Below, piece after piece: positions 46,335 to 56,053 of a DNA stretch of 64,000 bases. Made by a program: the position numbers and the translations under genes. The stretch's first letter is position 1. Each line of letters begins with the position of its first letter. This DNA comes from VAZQ01 sp963840535. Lineage in GTDB: Bacteria > Pseudomonadota > Alphaproteobacteria > Rhizobiales > Xanthobacteraceae. A model generated the notes under the pieces. The model did not search any database. It was given only the letters and a program-made list of their open reading frames with translations, and had not been told where the DNA came from. Where the stretch lies: the NCBI GenBank assembly GCA_963840535.1, contig CAWIZJ010000062.1:1-64000 (forward strand), in the 5' to 3' direction.

Positions 46335-46707
46335 GCGATTCCCGTCCTCGCGACGGCCCTCCCACCGATCAGGCCGGCTCTTTCAGGGGATGAGGGTATC
46401 CCCATCCGTCGGCGAATGCACCGTGATCCAGACCCGAACCCGAAGTTCGCACAACCGTGCCGCAAATCCGATTCGAAAACGGGCACTGATCAAAATCTAT
46501 GAGAGTTTCGGCCCGGCGATGAGGATGTCGGGCCGGGCCTTGCCTGCGCATGCAATCCTGCTAGTGTCGTAGTTGCGGCCCGTGGCGCGCCGTAAGCGCG
46601 CCCCCGCCCCGGAATGGCGCTTCCGGATTGGCCGCCTCAGGTCAAAATCCCGCCCCAGCAGGACGCGGCAGCCGTGCGCGGCTGTCGTCATGTAAAGGAG
46701 CGCCATC

Positions 46708-47499
46708 ATGTTTCATCTCGAACGCGCGGCCGTTGTAGCGGCCGTCGCAATTTCCCTCGTGACCATCGTCCCTGCGTCGTTCGCGGCGGACAGATCGGTC
46801 ACGGTGTTCGCCGCCGCCTCGCTGAAAAATGCAGTCGACGACATCAATGCCGCCTTCACCAGGCAGACCCGCATCAGGGTCGTTGCGAGCTATGCTGCGA
46901 GCTCCGCCCTGATAAAGCAGATCGAGAACGGCGCGCCGGCCGATGTCTTCGCCTCGGCCGATCTCGACTGGATGGACTACGGCGCACAGAGGAAGCTCAT
47001 CAGGGACGACACCCGCGTCAACCTGCTCGGCAACCGGCTGGTGCTGATCGCACCCGCGGATTCGAAGGTTGGCAATGTGACCATCGGTCCCGGCCTGGAC
47101 CTGGCGAAGCTCGCCGGCGACGGGCGGATCGTCACCGGCGACGTGCGTGCCGTCCCGGTCGGCAAATACGCCAAGGCAGCGCTGGAGCAGCTCGGCGCAT
47201 GGACCGCGAGCGAGCCGAGGCTCGCCATGACGGAGAACGTCCGCGCGGCGCTCACGCTGGTTGCGCGCGGCGAGGCGGCGCTCGGCATCGTCTACGAGAC
47301 CGACGCCAGGATCGAGCCGAAAGTGAAGATCGTGGGCACCTTTCCCGCGGCATCCCACCCGCCGATCGTCTATCCGGTGGCGCTGACAGCCAACGCCAGG
47401 CTCGATGCCGCGCAGTACCTCGCCTTCCTGCGCTCCCAAGCGGCGAAAGCCGTGTTCGAGACCTACGGCTTTACATTTCTGATCCGGCCGACCTCGTAA
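46708..47499 (+). CDS. modA: Molybdate ABC transporter substrate-binding protein
   Basis: Periplasmic molybdate/tungstate binding protein of 263 residues with a signal peptide ending ASFA-AD. The mature part begins VTVFAAASLKNAVDDINAAF and has YAASSALIKQIENGAPADVF, the oxyanion-binding Ser pair region. It is the first gene of modABC. No ModE-type ATCGCTATATA palindrome is visible in the 130 bases upstream, so regulation is unclear. Confidence 0.95.
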   Translation: MFHLERAAVVAAVAISLVTIVPASFAADRSVTVFAAASLKNAVDDINAAFTRQTRIRVVASYAASSALIKQIENGAPADVFASADLDWMDYGAQRKLIRDDTRVNLLGNRLVLIAPADSKVGNVTIGPGLDLAKLAGDGRIVTGDVRAVPVGKYAKAALEQLGAWTASEPRLAMTENVRAALTLVARGEAALGIVYETDARIEPKVKIVGTFPAASHPPIVYPVALTANARLDAAQYLAFLRSQAAKAVFETYGFTFLIRPTS

Positions 47500-47579
47500 C
47501 TCAAGGACAGAGGACGGACGACAGGCGACGGGAAAACCGGGGATTTCCATTCCGCGTCGTCGGTCGTCCGCCGTCCGAC

Positions 47580-48275
47580 ATGCTCGATCTCTCGCCCGAT
47601 GAATGGGTCGCAATCAGGCTGACGCTCCGGATCGCACTGGTCGCGACGCTGGTGGCGCTTCCGTTCGGAGTGGCCGTGGGATGGCTGCTCGCACGCACCA
47701 ATTTCTGGGGCAAGGCATTGCTCGACGGCCTGGTGCACCTTCCGCTCGTGCTGCCACCGGTGGTCACGGGTTATCTGCTTCTGATCTCGTTCGGCCGCCG
47801 CGGACCGATCGGCGCCTTTTTCGCCGATCATCTCGGCATCGTGTTCTCGTTCCGTTGGACCGGGGCGGCGCTCGCCTGCGGGGTGATGGGCTTCCCGCTG
47901 TTGGTGCGCCCGATCAGGCTGGCGATCGAAGCGATCGACCGCAAGCTCGAAGGCGCGGCGGCGACGCTCGGCGCCGACCGCCTGTGGGTGTTCCTCACGG
48001 TCACGCTACCGCTGGCGATGCCTGGATTGATCGCGGGCATGGTGCTTTGCTTCGCCAAGGCGCTCGGCGAGTTCGGGGCAACCATCACCTTCGTTTCCAA
48101 CATCCCGGGGGAGACGCAGACGATCTCGGCGGCGATCTACACGTTCACCCAGGTACCGGGTGGCGATGCCGCGGCGGGCCGGCTGGTGCTGGTTTCGATC
48201 GCGATCTCGCTGGCGGCGCTGGTTGCCTCCGAATGGCTCGCACGGCGGGCGGGCACACGCTTGCACGGGGAGTGA
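47580..48275 (+). CDS. modB: Molybdate ABC transporter permease
   Basis: Inner-membrane permease of 231 residues with about five to six helices. It carries the coupling motif EGAAATLGADRLWVFLTVTL and then ALGEFGATITFVSNIPGETQ, both diagnostic of ModB. It lies 80 bases after modA and two bases before modC. Confidence 0.95.
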   Translation: MLDLSPDEWVAIRLTLRIALVATLVALPFGVAVGWLLARTNFWGKALLDGLVHLPLVLPPVVTGYLLLISFGRRGPIGAFFADHLGIVFSFRWTGAALACGVMGFPLLVRPIRLAIEAIDRKLEGAAATLGADRLWVFLTVTLPLAMPGLIAGMVLCFAKALGEFGATITFVSNIPGETQTISAAIYTFTQVPGGDAAAGRLVLVSIAISLAALVASEWLARRAGTRLHGE

Positions 48276-48277
48276 GG

Positions 48278-48964
48278 ATGCTCGCGGTCGAGGTCGAGAA
48301 ACGGCTCGGCGACTTCTCGCTTCATGCCGGCTTCGAGACCGCCGGCGGCGTGACAGCTCTGTTCGGCGCCTCCGGTTCGGGCAAGACGACACTGGTCAAC
48401 ATGATTGCCGGCCTGCTCGCGCCCGACCGCGGACGCATCGTTGTCGACGACACGGTTCTGTACGACTCCGAGAAGCGGATCGACATCCCGGTGCACCGCC
48501 GACGCATCGGCTACGTCTTCCAGGAAGGTCGGCTATTCCCGCATCTCACGGTTGCGAAGAACCTCGACTATGGGCGGCGGATGTACGGACTTCCGCGCGA
48601 CGACACCGGGGCGGCGCAGATCCTGACGCTGCTCGACATCCGCCATCTTCTCGGTCGCCGTCCGGGCAAGCTCTCGGGCGGCGAACGCCAGCGCGTCGCC
48701 ATTGGACGCGCACTCCTGATGCAGCCCCGTCTGCTCCTCCTCGATGAGCCGCTGGCCTCGCTCGATACCGCGCGAAAGCGCGAGATCCTGCCCTATCTCG
48801 AAAGGCTGCGCGACGAAGCACGCGTGCCGATGGTCTACGTAAGCCACCATGCCGCCGAGCTTCGGCGCATCGCGACGACCGTCGCGCTGATGGACGGTGG
48901 GCGGATCGTCGCCACTGGCGCTGTCGAATTGCTCGACGCGAGGACCGCCGAGCTGATGGCCTAA
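48278..48964 (+). CDS. modC: Molybdate ABC transporter ATP-binding protein, short form
   Basis: ATPase of the ModABC importer. Walker A is GASGSGKTTL (about residues 30-39), the signature is LSGGERQRVAIGRAL and Walker B is LLLLDEPLASLD. It has 228 residues, whereas typical ModC is about 350: the C-terminal TOBE/Mop oxyanion-sensing domain is missing. The next gene, ligD, ends only 27 bases downstream on the other strand, so there is no room for it. The transporter would lack trans-inhibition by molybdate if this is the true end. Confidence 0.92.
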   Translation: MLAVEVEKRLGDFSLHAGFETAGGVTALFGASGSGKTTLVNMIAGLLAPDRGRIVVDDTVLYDSEKRIDIPVHRRRIGYVFQEGRLFPHLTVAKNLDYGRRMYGLPRDDTGAAQILTLLDIRHLLGRRPGKLSGGERQRVAIGRALLMQPRLLLLDEPLASLDTARKREILPYLERLRDEARVPMVYVSHHAAELRRIATTVALMDGGRIVATGAVELLDARTAELMA

Positions 48965-48991
48965 CCAGGCGGCGGGTCGAACGAGCCGCCA

Positions 48992-51527
48992 TCAATCCGC
49001 GCGCACCGGCAGTCGTTGACGGAGGGTGAAAAATCCGGGCCAGGGGTCTTCCTTGAGGACATCGAGCCGTTGTCTGAGGTTGTCGATCTTGAAATGATCG
49101 GCGCGAATGCCCTCGGAGAGCTCGTCCCAGGCCAATGGCGTCGATACCGACGCCAGCGGCAACGCCCGGGTCGAGTACGGCGCGACGGCGGTCGCGCCGC
49201 GCCCATTCCTCAGATAGTCGACGAAGATGCGCCCGCGCCGGGCCTTCTTGGCCATCGTGGCGACGTAACGATCCGGCTGGGACCTGGCCATCGTCTCTGC
49301 AATCCGCTGGGTGAAACGCTTGGCCTCGTCCCATCCGACGCTGGGCTCGATGGGAAGCACCACATGGAGACCCTTGCCCCCCGAGGTCTTCACGAAGCTC
49401 TCGAGACCGTCAGCCTGCAACCGGCTGCGCACATCGAAGGCAGCCTCGATGACTGCGCTCCACGCTACGTCCTCGCCGGGATCGAGGTCGAAGATCAGGC
49501 GATCCGGACTTTCCAGGTCCGCGGCCATCGATCCCCAGGGATGAATTTCCAGCACGCTGGCCTGGACCAGGTCGATCAATCCATCGAGGTCATCGAGGAT
49601 CAGCATCTTCTCCTTCTCTCCGACATTCACCCGGCGCACCGAATTGCTGAGGCCGTGCCAGGCGTGCTTGGCGAAGAAGCATTTTTCGTCGACCCCCGAC
49701 GGACAGCGAACGAGGCTCAGCACGCGTCCGGAGACGTGCGGCAGGATCCGATCGGCGATTTCAGCATAGAATTCCGCCAAGCCCTCCTTGGTGATGCCCC
49801 GCTCCGGCCAGAGCATCCTTTCCGGATGAGTGAGACGCCGCCAAGTGAGCTCGCGCGTGCGATCCGGTCGGGATTCCTTCGGCGCCACCTCGAGCACGAT
49901 GTCCTCGGGAGCACGGTCCTCCCTGAGGCCTCTGAACACGCTCTGACGGATCAGGTTGTCCGTGGTCCAGCCCCGATATTCGACTTCGCAGACAAGGCGC
50001 GGCTCGGCCCATCGAACATCCTTTTCGGAGCCGACGGGAAGACTGTTTCCCAGCTTCGGTTTGGCCGCGCCGATTTTTTCGAGTTGTGAGCGCAGCAGCC
50101 GCGATTGGTCGGCGGAATATCCGGTGCCCACGCGGCCGGCGTAATAAAGCGTCCCGCGATCGAAGTAGCCGACCAGCAGCGCGCCGACGGTACCCCTTGC
50201 AGAGGTCGAAGGCACGTAACCCAGGATCACGAATTCCTGCCGGAGAATACCTTTGGTCTTCAGCCAATGCGTCCCGCGCCCGGCTCGATATGGCAGGTCG
50301 CCGCGCTTCGACACGATACCCTCCAGGCCGAGGCGGCACGCATGCTCGAACATGGTGGGGCCGTCCTGCTCCAGATGCTCGCTGAAGCAAACGGGCGAAC
50401 CGGGGGAGAGCCCCGCGACGATACGCTGCAGCAGCGCCTTGCGATCGAGCAGGGTCGCCGCGGTCAGATCGAATCCTTCGCAATAGAGAAGGTCGAACAC
50501 GAAATAGCGAAAGCGATCGCGTCGTCCGCTGCTCAAGTCCGCCTGCAAGGCGGCGAAGCTGGGAATTCCCGCGGTATCCTCGACGACGACCTCGCCGTCG
50601 ATCAGCGCGGAGCTCAGCCCGAGATCCTTCAGCGCGATGGCAATGCTCGGGAACCGGGAGGTCCAATCGAGCCCCCGCCGTGTCAGCAGCTGTACGCCCG
50701 GCCCGTCGATGCGTGCCTGCAGGCGATAGCCGTCGTACTTGATCTCGTGGACCCATCTCGGCCCGCTCGGCGCCTTGTCTGTCTGTTGTGGCACGCTCGG
50801 TTCGAGGAAGGCGGGCAGGATTGCCTTGCGCGCGCCGCGAACCTTGCCCGGATCGGGTGGCACCTTCCTGCGCGCGCCGATCACCCGAGCACGGCCGGCG
50901 TGGTCCTTGCGCAATTCCCCGAGCGACGCGAGCTCCTCGGTGGTGCGACCGCTGAGAAACGAGGTCGTCTCCTGTTCGGTGATGTCGGGCTGGCCGGCCC
51001 GACGACCGAACTCGTCGTCGGCCTTGATCAGCAGCCATTGCTCCGTCTTCTCTCCGCGGCCGCGGCCGCATGCGGACCAGATGCCACCGGCCTCTCAGCC
51101 GGCCGCCTTCGAGCGCGATGTCGAGGTGGCCTTTCCGAAGTCCCTTGTGCGGATCGGAGGCGGAGCTCCATCGCCCCCGATCCCACACGATCATCGCACC
51201 GCCGCCATACTCGCCCTTGGGAATGTTGCCTTCGAAATCGAGGTATTGCATCGGGTGATCTTCGGTGCGAACGGCGAGCCGCTTCTCGCCGACGATCATG
51301 CTGGGCCCTCGCGTCACCGCCCAGCTCTTGAGCGTGCCGTCGAGCTCGAGCCGCAGGTCGTAGTGAACGCGGCGCGCATCGTGCTTTTGCACCACGAACT
51401 GCCAGCCGCTCCCCTGCCCTCGCTTCGGCTCCGGCTCGGTGGTGCGCGCGAAATCGCGCTTCTTCCTGTAGTCCTGGAGCGGGTCGCGACGCGATCCCGG
51501 CTTCGAGCTTGTCTTGCGAACCGCCAC
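48992..51527 (-). CDS. ligD: ATP-dependent DNA ligase D (PE-LIG-POL), one frameshift
   Basis: Main enzyme of bacterial non-homologous end joining. Domain order on the minus strand: 3'-phosphoesterase (GWQFVVQKHDARRVHYDLRL, ELDGTLKSWAVTRGPS); ligase with the adenylated Lys in EIKYDGYRLQARI, then DGEVVV and GIVSKRGDLPYRAGRGTHW; and a primase/polymerase domain (HPERMLWPERGITKEGLAEF, LIFDLDPGEDV, SGGKGLHVVLP). Near 51060, in a GC run, one extra base shifts the frame; the 2536-base length (3n+1) agrees. GTG 51527 has GGAG seven bases upstream and begins VAVRKTSSKPGSRRDPLQDY. It is downstream of ku in the same direction. Confidence 0.92.
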
Positions 51528-51642
51528 AATGGCTCCGTCGATCCATCCGCTATTGTAGTAGGTTGTGATCTTGCGAGACCCAACATCTTGCGCCCGCATG
51601 TGACGTTGGGTCTCGCTGCGCTCCACGCCAACCTACAAAGAA

Positions 51643-52749
51643 CTACGAGGACCGGGCGAGCTGCATCTCGCAGTATTTCAGCGCCAATCTCGCGCGCGAC
51701 GCCCAGGGCGAGGCATTGTCCAACGCAAGATAGCGTCGCCAGCAGACGGCCGCGGCCGCGTGCCGTTCCTTGCGCTGGTGAAGCAGACCGAGGTTGAAGA
51801 TCGCGTCGGCATAGTCCGGGTCGGCTTCGAGCGCCCGCTCGAGGCACACGACCGCTTTGTCCGTTCGGCTCTGATCGTCGAGAATATCGGCCAGATTGTA
51901 CCAGGCTTCGCAGAAGCGAGGGTCGGCCTTGGTCGCGGCCCGGTAGGCCGCCTCCGCCTCGACCTTGCGGCCGCTGGCGCGGAGCAGATTGCCGAGATTG
52001 AATGCCGCAGTCGGATCGCCGGGGTCGAGCCGCATGACTCTGCGATAAAGCCGCTGCGCGGCCTCGAAATCCCTTGCCTCCTCGGCCGATTGCGCCTGCT
52101 CGAACAGGTCGTCGGGGCTTTCCTGCGGTTCGCCGACCGGAAGCACGAACTGGCCGGTCCGGTCGGCACGTCCCTTCATGTGCTCGATCAGAACGGCGTC
52201 CGACGAAGCCGGATAGAGGCGCAGGTTGGATAACGCTGCTTCGGGCAGCCAGGTTCGGATGTCGAACAGGCTCCTGGTGATGGTCGAGAGTGCGACGCCG
52301 GATTCGAGCAATCCGGAGAGTTGCCGTGCCGCGGTCAGATCGCGAAAGCCATAGCGCCCCTCACGCTGGTCGAGCAATCCGAACACAGCGGCCTGCTCGA
52401 CCACTTCGAGCGGAAGGCCGCTCAACGAAGCCATCTGACCGGCAGAATACGTCCTGAGCTGGTCGTCGGGGACGGCCCTTCCGGCCCATTCGAGGAACTG
52501 ACGCTCGCTTGCGATTGCCACCCCGTAGGACTTTGCGAGGCTCAGGCTCTTCGACGGTTTTCCATCCGCCAGGAGCGGCCATCCGAGCCCGCCAACCACG
52601 AGAATGCTGGTCGTCCTGGTGACACCGCGGCGCGGGGTGCCGCCTGCCCGACGCACCAGCGCGAACGCCTCCTCCCGTCGCATCGCCGCCAGCCGCCCAG
52701 TGAAAGCGACGGTGCGCTGCAACGCGGTGTTGCTCGGTTCAGTAGCCAT
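51643..52749 (-). CDS. BRCT-HTH-TPR protein in the NHEJ operon
   Basis: A 368-residue protein with an unusual architecture. About 12-92 forms a BRCT-like domain (VAFTGRLAAMRREEAFALVR, RAGGTPRRGVTRTTSILVVG). About 100-165 resembles a MerR-type helix-turn-helix (YSAGQMASLSGLPLEVVEQA, FRDLTAARQLSGLLESGVAL). About 235-360 holds at least three TPR repeats (GDPTAAFNLGNLLRASGRKV, FCEAWYNLADILDDQ, DYADAIFNLGLLHQRKERHA). It lies between ku and ligD on the same strand with gaps of about 100 bases, so an accessory or regulatory role in end joining is likely. BRCT domains often bind phosphoproteins or DNA ends. ATG 52749 removes an unlikely Arg/Ser-rich extension. Confidence 0.8.
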   Translation of the reverse strand: MATEPSNTALQRTVAFTGRLAAMRREEAFALVRRAGGTPRRGVTRTTSILVVGGLGWPLLADGKPSKSLSLAKSYGVAIASERQFLEWAGRAVPDDQLRTYSAGQMASLSGLPLEVVEQAAVFGLLDQREGRYGFRDLTAARQLSGLLESGVALSTITRSLFDIRTWLPEAALSNLRLYPASSDAVLIEHMKGRADRTGQFVLPVGEPQESPDDLFEQAQSAEEARDFEAAQRLYRRVMRLDPGDPTAAFNLGNLLRASGRKVEAEAAYRAATKADPRFCEAWYNLADILDDQSRTDKAVVCLERALEADPDYADAIFNLGLLHQRKERHAAAAVCWRRYLALDNASPWASRARLALKYCEMQLARSS

Positions 52750-52846
52750 GGTCGGGAGCGCGAGTCGGGAATCCACAGCACACAGAAGAAAACAGCCGAC
52801 TGATCCGGCTGGCAACTGTGATTGCCGGCTCGCCGACCGAGACCTG

Positions 52847-53693
52847 TCAGCGCCCGGCTGCCTTCTTCTTGGCCGCCCGGCGCGATCCGGTGCTGGCCGC
52901 CGCCGGCTTCTTGACGCTGGCACCGATGCTCGCCCGCAAGGCATCCATCAGATTGATCACGCGAGGCGCCGCCGGTTCCTCGCCCACGACCTCGATGGGC
53001 TTGCCGGCCTCCTTGGTCTTCAACAAGCTCGACCAGCGCCTTTTCGTAATGATCCTCGTGGCTCTTGGGCTCGAAGTGGCCGCTCTTGGTGTCCACGATG
53101 TGGGCCGCGAGCTTCTTCATCTCCGCCGGGAGCTTGAGATCCGGTATATCCTCGAAATATTCGGCATGGTCACGGATCTCGTATTGATAGCGCAGGGTCG
53201 TCGCCAGCAAGCCCTTGTCGAAGGGCTCGAGCATCGCGACGTGCTCCCGGCGCGTCAGCACCACCCGCGCAAGCCCGACCACCTTCTTCTCCCGCATGGC
53301 ATCGCGAATGACCGAGAAGGCCTCCTGTCCGACCTGGTCGGTCGGCGACAAGTAGTAGGGACTGGACAGGTAGCGGTCGTCGACCTCCGATCGCGGCACG
53401 AAACTGTCGATCTCGATCGTGTGAGTGCTCTCGATCTTGATCTTCTCGAGCTCGTCATCCTCGACCAGGAGGTATTGGCCCTTGGCGTATTCGTATCCGC
53501 GGCCGATATCCTCCTTGCCGACGGGCTCGCCGGACTCGGCATCGACCATTTGCTGCTTCAGGCGGTTTCCCGTCCTGGTATTGATCCGGTTGAATGATAC
53601 CCGCTCGGAGCTCGACGACGCCGGGTAGAGAGCGATCGGGCACGACACCAACGACAGCTTCAAGTAGCCTTTCCAGTATGCCCGGGGCGCCAT
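52847..53693 (-). CDS. ku: Non-homologous end joining protein Ku, C-terminal frameshift
   Basis: DNA end-binding protein that recruits LigD. It begins MAPRAYWKGYLKLSLVSCPI with the conserved Ku N-terminus, then FNRINTRTGNRLKQQMVDAE and KGQYLLVEDDELEKIKI, with normal order to ALVEL. There one extra base (CTTGTTGAAG instead of CTGTTGAAG, near 53028) shifts the frame. The other frame continues LKTKEAGKPIEVVGEEPAAP, VINLMDALRASIGASVKKPA and a Lys/Ala-rich tail to a stop at 52847. The length of 847 bases (3n+1) fits. It is the first gene of ku, BRCT-TPR, ligD. Confidence 0.92.
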
Positions 53694-53890
53694 AGCCTGC
53701 TCCTACTCACGCTCGCGGATCGATGCACCCCAGCCGTGCGCCGTCATGCCACGACTATAGCGAGCCCGCTCAGGGGGGTCGAATCGCAACTGCCAAGGAC
53801 GTGCCGTGGAACCGGATATAAGGGATTGGTGTAGTTCCAATTAACGATGGAAGACCGGGCCCGAGGGCGGCGGGTCTCCGCTGCAGCGGG

Positions 53891-54902
53891 TCAGTTTCCC
53901 GGCGCGTCCATCACCACGAAATCCTTGCCGGTGCGCGTGTCGGGTGTTGCCGGACTGTCCGTGGTCACGAACACCATCCCCGGCTTCATGCGTTCATGGA
54001 TCGCGTCGAGCACGTTCTGCGGCGGCGTAACCCGTTCCACCACGGAGGTGCCGGGCTTCACCGCACCGCGACGGCCGGCATCGAAACCGCTCGCGTGCCA
54101 GGTAAACCCGTTCTCATCCCCTCCCTGGAGAACGAACACATGGGAGCCGAGCGGTTTCGAGGGATTGGCAATGCTCGCCTTGCCTTGCGCGACGATCTCG
54201 CCGTTCTGCAGGACGTAGATCGACTTGTCGGCGCTGGAGACGAGGATCGAGGTGACCGCGTCGGTCTGGGCAAATTTGGGCTTGGTCTTCTTCGCGACCT
54301 TGGCAAGCTCCTGCTTGGCCTTGGCACCCGAGAATGAGGCCCGGATCGACGACCGACGCCGGCTGGGTGTGGTCGGCCGCGATGATGACGGGCGTCCCGA
54401 CCTGCGGTGACTGTCGTAGAGCTTCGCAGCAAACTCCGGCGGCAAGCGAACGCAGCCGTGAGAGGCGGGATAGCCCGGCAGCTTGCCGGCATGCAGTGCG
54501 ATGCCGTCCCAGGTGAGCCGTTCCATGTGGGGCATGGGAGCGTTGTCGTAGGTGCTGGAATGATGCACTTTCGCCTTCTGCAGAATCGTGAATACACCGG
54601 TGGGTGTTTCGTGCCCCTTCTTGCCGGTCGAGCAGGGCGACATCCCGATCTGGATGCCGTTGCGATAGACGAACACGGCCTGCCTGGGGATAGAAACGAT
54701 GATCGCCACCGGCCCCGCGGGCGCCCGCTCCGGGCTGCCACTCCGATCGGCCGGGCCTGACCCCTGTACCGCCATTGCGAGCCGGCCTCGCCTGTGCCTC
54801 CAAGAGGATGTGGTGCGCGGCGCCCAGCAAACCGGCGCCGGTCACCAAGAGGCGGATCATGGACCGCCTGGTCGGATCCGCCGAGAACCGGCCATTCATC
54901 AT
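53891..54902 (-). CDS. L,D-transpeptidase (ErfK/YbiS type), frameshifted
   Basis: Second peptidoglycan L,D-transpeptidase of the window. The N-terminus (MMNGRFSADPTRRSMIRLLV, GLLGAAHHILLEAQARPA, a signal segment) is in one frame. From about 54770 the next frame gives VAIIVSIPRQAVFVYRNGIQ, TPTGVFTILQKAKVHHSSTY and the catalytic HAGKLPGYPASHGCVRLP. A short stretch near 54300-54410 is again in the first frame (VGTPVIIAADHTQPASVVDP). The C-terminal SADKSIYVLQNGEIVAQGKA repeats a transpeptidase-like fold. The length of 1012 bases (3n+1) gives a net extra base. Confidence 0.8.
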
Positions 54903-55217
54903 TGGTGTATGCACCCGCAAGGCATGATCGATGATAGCGGGACCACGTTCTCGAAGAAAAGCCCCGCAGAAGCGGGGCAGTTGGGGGTGTCGAGGAGAGG
55001 GGCGTGACTGGACACTAACCCCGCGGATCGTCCGAGCCGCGGTAGCGGACGCCACCGTCGAGCAGAAGCTGCGCGTGTGGTGACGGCGCAACAAGGCGCA
55101 CTACGAGAGCACCGATCGCCGCAGACTCGACGTCGATTGGTCGTGCTATCGTTGGTGCTCCGATAGGGCGCTCTCTTGGGGCGACGCGATCGGCCCGTTT
55201 GCCCTGAGCCGAACGAC

Positions 55218-56031
55218 ATGCATCCCGCCGAGCGAATTGTCTGCCTCACCGAAGAGACCGTCGAGACGCTCTATCTCCTCGGCGAGGAGCGGCGCATCGT
55301 CGGCGTTTCGGGCTATGCGGTACGGCCGGCGCGGGTGCGCAGGGAAAAGCCGCGGGTCTCGGCATTCATCTCCGCGGACTTCGAGAGGATCCTGGCGCTC
55401 GAGCCCGACCTGGTGCTCACCTTCTCCGATCTGCAGGCCGACATCGCGGCCGAGCTGATCCGCCGCAACGTCGCGGTCCACGCCTTCAACCAGCGCGACG
55501 TGGCCGGCATCCTCGGCATGATTCGCACGCTCGGCGCCTTGATCGGCGCAACGTTGAAGGCCGATGCGCTCGCGGAATCGCTCGCACGACGGATCGCTCA
55601 GGTGCGCGCCGACGCGTCACTGATCGAGCGCCATCCGCGCGTCTATTTCGAGGAGTGGGACGACGCCGATGATCTCGGGCATCGGCTGGGTCTCCGAGCT
55701 GATCGAGATCGCGGGCGGCATCGAGGTGTTTCCCGATCTCGCCAGGCGCAAGAACGCCAAGGACCGCATCGTGTCGCCGGATGCGCTGATCGCGGCCAGG
55801 CCCGACATCATCGTCGGGTCCTGGTGCGGCAAGCGATTCGCGCCGGCCAAGGTCGCGGCGCGACCGGGCTTCGCCGCCATCCCCGCAGTGCGCAACGGCT
55901 TCCTGCGTGAGATCAAATCGCCGCTGATCCTGCAGCCTGGACCCGCGGCCTTGACCGACGGCCTCGACGCGCTCGTCGCCATCATCGCGGAATGGGCGGT
56001 GGGAGCCGTTGCGCGTCCTGCGGTGCGATGA
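55218..56031 (+). CDS. BtuF/FecB-like substrate-binding protein, frameshifted
   Basis: Helical-backbone binding protein of the cobalamin/siderophore type. It begins HPAERIVCLTEETVETLYLL, GEERRIVGVSGYAVRP, then LEPDLVLTFSDLQADIAAEL and AVHAFNQRDVAGILGMIRTL. An extra base near 55665 shifts the frame to MISGIGWVSELIEIAGGIEV, FPDLARRKNAKDRIVSPDAL, RPDIIVGSWCGKRF and the C-terminus. The length of 814 bases is 3n+1. No signal peptide and no permease or ATPase gene is seen, so it may be a cytoplasmic or solitary homologue. Ligand unknown. Confidence 0.8.
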
Positions 56032-56053
56032 CCGGTCGATCCTGTCGCGGGGA

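Noticed and set aside
55617..56053. C-terminal extension of the K+/H+ antiporter
   Set aside because: It is antisense to a conserved BtuF-like gene, and a one-base shift gives a normal ending at 56054.
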